DNA of 64,000 nt, taken from contig OY294047.1 of NCBI GenBank assembly GCA_958510825.1, positions 3,100,001 through 3,164,000 of the forward strand, written 5' to 3'. A program made the translations under genes and the position numbers. This DNA comes from Brachypterus glaber (Eukaryota > Arthropoda > Insecta > Coleoptera > Kateretidae). Shown here piece by piece: positions 57,216 through 64,000 of this stretch. A model generated the notes under the pieces. The model saw nothing but the letters and a program-made list of their open reading frames with translations. It did no database searches and was not told where the DNA came from. Every line of letters starts with the position of its first letter. The stretch's first letter is position 1.

Positions 57216-57622
57216 ATGCCTTACTCATAAGTGAAAATACCTTACCCCTACGATGGTTTTTTTACCCTTCTTTTCTCTAACCTAAAATCATGCTTTTTAA
57301 TTTATAAAATATAATTTATTTGTGGATTAATACGTTATAATTAAGAGGTATGTGTATTAAATATAAATTATATTCTCTCCCTAAATATCAATTCGTGATA
57401 CTAGGTAAGGTACCGGTGCTTTTTTCAAATTTTACTCATATTAATCCCAATTTTTGGAAAATGCAACTCCTGCTAAAGCAGTTGTTGCATTTTCGTCATT
57501 GGGATTAATATTCATAAAATTTATGTAAAAAAACACCGATACCTAACCTAGTATTACTTATGATATTACCCCTGAGAATACAATTTATATATATTTAGTA
57601 TGCTGTACTGATAAGTGAAAAT

Positions 57623-57778
57623 AGCACGAGGTATTTAGGAATTAAAGCTTTTAATAAGCTACCTGTTTCAGTTAAAAAGTTAACATTTCGTAGCTTTAAG
57701 TTAAAACTTAAATGTTTCTTTCTAGCCAACCCTTTCTATTCTAAGTCTGAATTTCTCGAGGGAAATTTTAAAATTTAA
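57623..57778 (+). pseudogene. LINE reverse transcriptase C-terminus
   Basis: Reads RYLGIKAFNKLPVSVKKLTF, RSFKLKLKCFFLANPFYSKS and EFLEGNFKI then stop, with no internal break. The pattern LGIK.FN.LP...K....F...LK..L....FYS..EFL parallels the end of the LINE at 35084-36345 (LGIRLYNHLPDRLKSMKSFK ... FYSVQEFL), showing a related but different family. Confidence 0.75.
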
Positions 57779-58012
57779 TTTTAAAATTTTAATTTTAAAT
57801 TAAATGTAACTTTAAATTATGCCATTTTTTTAATATGTTATGTTATCTTAGTGTTATGTAATTATGTAATGTAAACTTAGTGTAGTGGTATAATGTGGAT
57901 TTAAATTATGAAAACTCATTTAAAATTATGTAATTATTTATGACGTCTGCCTGTAATTTGCTTATGTAGATTTAAGTGGCAATAAAATTCTATTCTATTC
58001 TATTCTATTCTA
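57624..58012 (+). mobile_element. 5'-truncated LINE end with ATTCT tail
   Basis: A ~390-bp fragment of a CR1/Jockey-like LINE: C-terminal coding, AT-rich 3' UTR, then GGCAATAAAA followed by about four ATTCT repeats. It interrupts unit 2 of the local tandem duplication, so it inserted after the duplication. Confidence 0.85.
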
Positions 58013-58326
58013 TACCTTACCCCTACGATGGTTTTTTTACCCCTCTTTTTTCTAATCTAAAAGCGTGCTTATTGTTTGCTTTTTAATTTATAAAATATAA
58101 TTTATTTGTGGATTAATACATTAGAATTAAGAGGTATGTGTATTAAATATAAATTATAATCTCTCCCTAAATATCAATTCGTGCTTTTTTTCAAATTTTA
58201 CTCATATTAATCCCAATTTTTGGAAAATGCAACTCCTGCTAAAGCAGTCGTTGCATTTTCGTCATTGGGATTAATATTCGTATTTATTTATGTAAAAAAC
58301 CTAGTATCACTTATGATATTGCCCCT

Positions 58327-58668
58327 GAAAATATTTTACTATTAAATTTTATTATAATATTTCTTGAAACGAACATTAATAATTCGGCCTAAAACCTAAT
58401 TTTACATTTAATAAAACCTAATATAAAATACGCCATTAATTTCATTGAAATAAATTTTTTGTATTAAGCGGAAAAAAAGCGAAGCACTCGGCGCAGAAAC
58501 GTGCACAGTAATTAATTAAAGAGGCATTAGGCAATCCATCACTGAATTTAATTCGGTTCATAATAGAAAGTAAAGTGCACTGCTTGCCCTATGGAGAGAA
58601 AAGGCCGTATTTTTTATTTTTTTATCTACACTGAAAATAATTTTGCACCAATGAACACTTTATTTATC
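58327..58668. other. Intergenic, nothing recognised
   Basis: AT-rich low-copy sequence. Confidence 0.35.
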
Positions 58669-59021
58669 AGATAGTACATGGCTGGATTAGGGTTATTTAT
58701 ATTAAAAAACGTTTTTTTACTAAAACTTCCGACGTTTCGTCGGCTTTATTCCAACTTCTTCAAAAGGTATACAAGAAATGTAACAATTATGTTTTAACTT
58801 TTTAACAATTCAAAGAGCCAGAAAGAAAACAATATAAGTTTAAAAATTCGTTAATAAAATAATAAAATATGATTTATTTTTTTTATGTAATAAAAACAGG
58901 TTTAAAATTGTTTTGCAGACAAAAAAGGCATTGATTAATTATATTAAACTATGCAAACGGCAGTTTTAGTAAAAAAATGTTTTTTAATATTAATAACCCT
59001 AATCCAGCCATCTACTATCTA
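58669..59021. mobile_element. MITE with AGATAGTACATGGCTGGATT ends
   Basis: ~55-bp inverted ends (AGATAGTAC/GATGGCTGGATTAG ... CTAATCCAGCCATCTACTAT) extending through ATTAAAAAACG. TTCCGACGTTTCGTCGGC follows the left end. The 60-codon ORF at 58977-59159 starts in the right end and is not a gene. Confidence 0.7.
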
Positions 59022-59194
59022 ATATTATTGTTGGGTTACCAAACCAAGCTTAAACTTTATTTATCAATGCTCAAAATTCCTTTCCTGACCTTAATTTTTA
59101 TTGATATCACGTCAATTTTTGGTTCAGTGTATTTGCGTTTCAAAATTAAGTTTTTGTAGTTCTGGTTTGCGTGTTACAGCCCTAGTATCATTGA

Positions 59195-59650
59195 ACTTGG
59201 CCAAGTTTCTTGACCAGAGTCCTTGACTAAGTTTTTTGTAAAGAATTAGACAATTCTTGAGCAAGAGAATTAATCAGGATTGTGTATCCAGACTTTGGCA
59301 AGACTTTAGCAAGATTCTGGAAGCAAGACTTTGTCAAGTCTGTTCGTAAAGTCTGTAGCAAGCAATTTGGCAAGCAATTTGACAAGATTCTTGATCAAGA
59401 ATCTTGTCCTACTCTAACAAGTACGGTTTGATCATGATAGATATCGCTTTTCGATTTCTTGTCCATTTTTCTTGCTACATTCTTGCTCCAGACTTGTCCA
59501 AGAATCTTGACGAAGTATCTGTAGCAATTCTTTGACAATTCCTGAGCAAGAATCTGTCGACAGTATCTTGCGCCAGAATTGTCAAAATCTGGATGCAGTT
59601 ACTTGGTCAAAAATCTTAAAGCCAGACTTGCTCAAGACTTGACAAAAATT
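59195..59650. repeat. Foldback array of CAAGATTCTTG-type units
   Basis: A long series of short inverted words (TTCTTGACCAGAGTCC, GCAAGACTTTGGCAAG, TTGATCAAGAATCTTG, TTGTCCAAGAATCTTGAC) in both orientations. A MITE-like foldback of the same style as 16648-17418, without definable ends. Confidence 0.55.
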
Positions 59651-59789
59651 GTTACTAGGAAATAAGCTTAATTGTTTTAGTAACTTTTTTATTACTTGTA
59701 AAACAGTTTTGGGAATTTTTTTTGTTCATAAGTTGGTAACAAAAACAAATAAATATTATTAGAAATTTTTAAAAATAATGGTTTCTATA

Positions 59790-60652
59790 GAGGAAAGTCG
59801 CCTAATTTCGGATACCATTTACAATGTATTCAATATTTAATACTCGGTATTACTTTTTGATATTTTTTTTATATAACCAGATACAACTTATTATAGCGAA
59901 CCATGATTAATTATAAAAGCAATTTTATTACAGTTTATTTTTTCCAAAAAACACGGTTAAAAAAAATCAGCGCATTTTTGTGCATTTGAAAAAGGGCTCC
60001 TAATTTCGGACATATCCGAAAAAATTTTTTCAAGAGTGGATCTGGATCCCATTGCTTATGTTTCTTGTTATTCCTTCACATTTAAGACGTAATTTAATCA
60101 TTAAGCGATTTTCTACGAAATACTATAGGAACTATAATTTTAGATTCCCAATTTCGAATATCTTAGTATCTTAGGTAATTTTCGTTTTTTCAAAATTGTT
60201 TATCTTAGTTTGTTGTATCCTTATAAAAATAATAATTAATGGTTGGTTATCCTGAATAATAATTACCTTGCGGATATCCGAAATTGTGAATCAAATGCAC
60301 AAAAATGGTCTATCCGAAATTAGGCAACTTTCAGCTTTTTAGATTAGAAATTTGTAGAATGTTTACGTTTTCAAATTGCTTAATTATGAATAGTGGATCA
60401 ACTTAACTAACATCATAACTTACCCAAGACAGAATCACGAACTTTTATAACGATTATTTATAAAATAAACAAGCATAATAATGCAACTGAGCACAAAACT
60501 GCCATTTGCAATATAAACGATTTGTGCTGCCATTTAAAGGGGAGAAGCTCTACCGTTATCATAGGTAGGTTTCTGTTTACCTTTGCAGACAGTATCTTAA
60601 ATACACTACTATCCGAAATTTGGAAACCATCCGAAATTAGGCGCATTTCCTC
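59790..60652. mobile_element. TA-flanked MITE with reiterated CCGAAATTAGG
   Basis: Ends GAGGAAAGTCGCCTAATTTC and complement GAAATTAGGCGCATTTCCTC, with TA on each side (59788-59789, 60653-60654). The TCCGAAATTAGG end motif is repeated inside at about 60000, 60160, 60280, 60317 and 60612 in both orientations. No coding capacity. Confidence 0.8.
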
Positions 60653-60759
60653 TATTCAACCAAAAAGTCCAAACCAAATGATCTAAAAAACAGCTAAAAT
60701 TCTTATAATATATTATTAAATATGTATGTTTTGTGTGTTTGGGCTGTGTTTGATTTTGT

Positions 60760-60995
60760 GTCAGTTAAGTTCAAGTTACTCACAGGTAGATAAGTCCCAT
60801 ACGCTAGAAGTGAAGGTGCTCGGCTTCCAGGATGAAAGCATTTTAGACAGCTTTATACATCCCATAAGTCCAGGACTTGTGTGGGCTAGTATTAGAGGGA
60901 ACCACCGGCTTTGACTGACTTTCAAACCCGTTTTTGTTCGGGTAAGAATCGAATTCACGCCAGCCTAAACGTTGCGACGTGCTAAGGAAAGGTCT
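60760..60995 (-). mobile_element. Possible tRNA-derived SINE
   Basis: On the minus strand TAGCACGTCGC (60983-60973) resembles a pol III A box (two mismatches). ATTCGATTC (60954-60946) resembles a B box (one mismatch), about 30 nt downstream as in tRNA genes. The ~170-bp body is less AT-rich than its surroundings (AACGGGTTTGAAAGTCAGTC, TCCTGGACTTATGGGATG). Single copy here and ends undefined, so this is tentative. Confidence 0.4.
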
Positions 60996-61050
60996 AATAA
61001 TGAATTAGACGTTCGGCTAGTTTTTAGTTCTTTTTTAAGGTTTATAATTT

Positions 61051-61523
61051 CTTTTTTTCTATTTTGCGGTCTTTACTTTTTTTCTGTTGGGTTGGCAACA
61101 TACAAAAGCCTATCTCTTGACGTTTTGCGTGCAAATGTCAATGTAGATTTAAAGTTTAATTTTTTACAAAATTTTGTGTTTGGGTTATTTTTTACCGTGT
61201 TAAAATTGTGGACTAGTTAATTGCAGTGAAAAAAGAAGAGATGACTGTAAAATCTATCAAAATATCATTTGTTCTTAGAATTTTATACATAGTGTAAACT
61301 GTAATGCCAACCCAAAACAAAAATCCCTAAATCAGTCATCAATTTAAATGTAAGTTTTTTAAATTTTAGAGCAAAATAGAAAAAATTGTATAAAGCACTC
61401 GTTTCATAACACGTTTTTAGAGCACTAGTACTTTAGAAAACTCGCCGCAAGCGGCCCGTTTTTTAAACTTGTACTCGTGCGCTAAAAACGTATGTTATGA
61501 AACTAGTACTTTAATATACTATT
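61051..61523 (+). mobile_element. Snap-back repeat family, copy E
   Basis: All landmarks from TTTTTTCTATTTTGCGG to the terminal hairpin. It shares the shorter 5' region (CTTTACTTTTTTTCTGTTGG) with copy A. The 82-codon ORF 60972-61220 is a by-product. Confidence 0.8.
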
Positions 61524-63213
61524 ATTGGTATTTTGACGTTAGAACAAATTTAGCAGTGGCTTGCGAATAAATATGTAGATTTTTGCTGTTTTCTCGAAAA
61601 CTACATAAAGGGGTTAAATCCATTTTTAAAACTCAACAATTCAATTGTTGAACACTTTTTTACGGACCTTAGTCTACATAGGGCACTATTTTTAGCATTA
61701 AATCCTCTCCGAAGAGAGAAAAGAAACTGTGAAGGAGGTCTGACAAACGTAAGCCTAAAATGTCTTCATGCTACTTACCCTAAAACTCCTTCAATTAAAA
61801 TCTGCACAGTTCTGACATTTTAAAAAGCGGGCGATTAAAAAGGAGAAATAAAATTAATGTTACTTTTTATACTTATTACTTCAGTTGGTCGTTAACAATA
61901 ATTCTTTTAAATCCTTAAAAAGTAAAGTTTCTGATATTACTGCTTTTAAAGGATAATATCCTGGAAATGGTTTTGTTTTTAATTTAAATAAATTAAATGA
62001 CATACTTTTATAAGTTATAATCAGGGCTCGAGAATCGTAGGACCCAGGCCCGTACTGGAAAAAAAGATTTTATCCAACACCTTCACAGAAACACTTGTTT
62101 TGAGCACTATTTTAAATGTCAAAAGTGAGTTTTTTTCCACTAGTGACTAAAAAATTTTTCACCTACTCATTTACGTACAGCTTTTGATCTCACCCAAAAT
62201 TAGTTACATACCCTATTAATTAAGTATTATAACTATTCTATAAATAGAAGCACGTTAACTAAACCATAAAAATTAAAGAAAAGTCCAAATTATTCTTTTG
62301 TTTTTGAATAAAATACTGTTTTTATTAAAAATTCTGTCATCACCGCGTCCCTTTTGACGTTTGTAAGAAATGTAAAACTAGCAATTGTTTATTTTTAATA
62401 GTCATACTTAGGCCATGGCTACCTATTATTTTAGTATTAAGAAAACTTAATCTTAATATTTTTGACATAATTTTTCGCAAAATTATAGATTTTTATTTAA
62501 AAATTAAAGTTGTTGGATAAAATTAAATTCTCAACTCGTGTATTAAGTGCTTTTATCCACTTAATACACTACTTAAGAAAATAACTATTTTTGAGCCGAA
62601 ATGCGTTTTGTGGTAGGTATTTCAAAAGTTATCTGTAAATAGTGTAAACTTTTGAATGTGTACCTACATTAGAGAGGGTCGATATACAAAAAAGTTTTCA
62701 GATTAAGATCTAATAGCAAAAAAAATGTAACACATCAAAAAAACAAGTTAAAAAAAAAATATTGGCCAAAATTCATTGGATAAGTTAGGAGCGCAACGAA
62801 CACAAAACTATATATATTTTTTTTTGCTTAAAATGTAAAAGTTTTGAGCACGATAACTTGAGAACGGTTTAAGATCAAGACCTAAAAATTTAATGTTTTT
62901 TAAAAACATTGAAATAGGACAAAAGAGCTTTAAAATAAATTTTGTTTTAAATCTGTATCTTTTAGCGTTATCGAGGTTTAACTGTTTAAAAAAGACAGTT
63001 TTAGCGATTTTTGCATTTTTTGCCATTTTCAAAAGGCCATAACTCCACAAATAAATGCGAAAAAAGTCTTAACATTATATGAGTATAATATAATATCCAC
63101 ATATGTGGAATACTTCAGCCAAAAATTAGCAAACTCGGACGGGTCAAGGTTTTATCATTTGTTTATTTGGCATGGAATGAGCCTATAATATAAATTCTAT
63201 GTTCTTAAGTTTG
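61524..63213. other. AT-rich intergenic, nothing recognised
   Basis: No gene or clear repeat end. Positions 62800-63060 (CACGATAACTTGAGAACGG, AAAGGCCATAACTCCAC) have the wording of interspersed-repeat tails but no second copy here to prove it. Confidence 0.35.
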
Positions 63214-63706
63214 CTTTTTCTATTTTGCGACTCTTATAAGCATAATCACACGCATTTTGCGTGTTCTTATAGGCCTATAAGAGGTTTGTACTTTTTTTTC
63301 TTTTGGGTTGGCAATACAGGACAAAAGACAATCGCTTGGCGTTTTCCATGCAAATGTCAACCCAGCTTTTAAGTTTAGTTTTCTACGAAATTGTGTTTTA
63401 AGTTAATTTTTGCCGTTTTGAAATTGTCGTTTGGTTACTTGCAGTGAAAAAGAGAAGAGCTGACTAGAAAAGATATCAAAATATCGTTTGTTCTATGAAT
63501 TTCAAACATAGTGAAAATTGTAATGCCAACCCAAGGCAAAATCCCCAAATCGGTCATCAAAATAGAAAATATAGTATAAAACAATCGTTTCATAACACGT
63601 TTTTAGCGCACTAGTACTTTAGAAAACTCGCCGCAAGCGGCTTTTTTTTTCTAAACTTATACTCGTGCTCTAAAAACGGGTGTTATGAAACTAGTACTTT
63701 AATTTA
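63214..63706 (+). mobile_element. Snap-back repeat family, copy F
   Basis: Starts CTTTTTCTATTTTGCGACTC and ends with the hairpin and ACTAGTACTTTAATTTATTA. It retains ACACGCATTTTGCGTGTTC and GTTGGCAA but lacks part of the middle. Confidence 0.8.
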
Positions 63707-63718
63707 TTATTCCATCAA

Positions 63719-64000
63719 TCTATTTTCTAATCATCGTACAGAGTGATATTGGTAGACTGACAGTTTCAACTTGCTACCATTCAAAGTCTCCAGATTAGGA
63801 GAGGTATGAGTAGTTGTCTACATCTAGAAATAGATGGCGCACAAGTCTACATCAATCTAATGGCTATATTCCTTTTGCGAGTAAAGTCTAAAAACGTTTT
63901 CTTAATCAGCGTGCAGAGTTGACTCTTGGTACTGAAGAGGGCCAGCAGCCCGAAACTGTCAGTCTACCAATATCACTCTGTACGATGATGAGAAAATAGA
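63719..64000. mobile_element. MITE with ~48-bp inverted ends, reaching the window edge
   Basis: TCTATTTTCTAATCATCGTA then CAGAGTGATATTGGTAGACT on the left; the complement ends exactly at base 64000 with GATGAGAAAATAGA. A fragment (CCAATATCACTCAGTACGAT) occurs at 48818-48840. The right flank is outside the window, so the duplication cannot be checked. Confidence 0.75.

Larger units (their letters stand above)
57211..58326. repeat. ~370-bp tandem duplication, second unit split by a LINE end
   Basis: Unit 1 (about 57211-57570) and unit 2 (about 57597-58326, excluding 57624-58012) share CCTTACCCCTACGATGGTTT, ATCAATTCGTG, TGCAACTCCTGCTAAAGCAG and ATTTTCGTCATTGGGATTAA. The second unit is interrupted by a LINE 3' fragment exactly between GTGAAAATA and CCTTACCCC. 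Confidence 0.85.

Overview
This is a 64 kb, AT-rich (roughly two thirds A+T by eye) piece of an insect nuclear genome. It holds one complete and unmistakable gene exon, the gap gene Krüppel (Kr), at 921-2063 on the + strand. The five zinc fingers and the C-terminal CtBP-binding motif identify an insect orthologue. The Kr features and the repeat load suggest a holometabolous insect with a large genome, possibly a beetle, but I cannot fix the order from the sequence alone.

Layout: 1-909 is the 3' part of a Kr intron (or 5' flank) ending in a good splice acceptor. The main Kr coding exon and its 3' UTR follow. From about 3.7 kb to the right edge I see no second intact gene. The remaining ~60 kb is a gene-poor landscape of nested, mostly non-autonomous transposons. 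Many insertions can be dated against each other because their target duplications or interrupted hosts are visible.

Main repeat classes: (i) hAT-type MITEs with 8-bp target duplications (7106-7358, 13949-14557, 21144-21557, 31610-31986, 45776-46663, 51335-51597); (ii) TA-flanked Tc1/mariner-like foldbacks (4352-5526, 11572-12240, 45035-45752, 48006-48704, 55322-55938, 59790-60652), and a 1.94 kb palindrome of an internally deleted Tc1-like transposon at 36589-38527 that still encodes the N-terminal helix-turn-helix of the transposase; (iii) a ~425 bp CACGG...CCGTG MITE present in five copies with variable 2-bp duplications; (iv) a six-copy 'snap-back' family ending in a ~140-nt hairpin; (v) a three-copy Helentron/HINE-like family with a CAGA microsatellite and a terminal hairpin; (vi) a PIF/Harbinger MITE; (vii) 5'-truncated non-LTR retrotransposons at 34.8-36.3, 54.6-54.9 and 57.6-58.0 kb; (viii) a possible tRNA-derived SINE near 60.9 kb.

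Outside the repeats, three places deserve attention as possible host-gene or domesticated sequence. They are a 44-codon ORF at 19772-19906 (-), abutted by a MITE two bases beyond its stop. A cluster of two strong minus-strand splice donors with locally high GC lies at 53.8-54.1 kb. A nuclear-receptor-like half-site cluster lies at 47.0-47.5 kb. The most unusual structural observations are the Tc1 palindrome and the internal tandem-repeat module shared between hAT-type MITEs that have unrelated termini.
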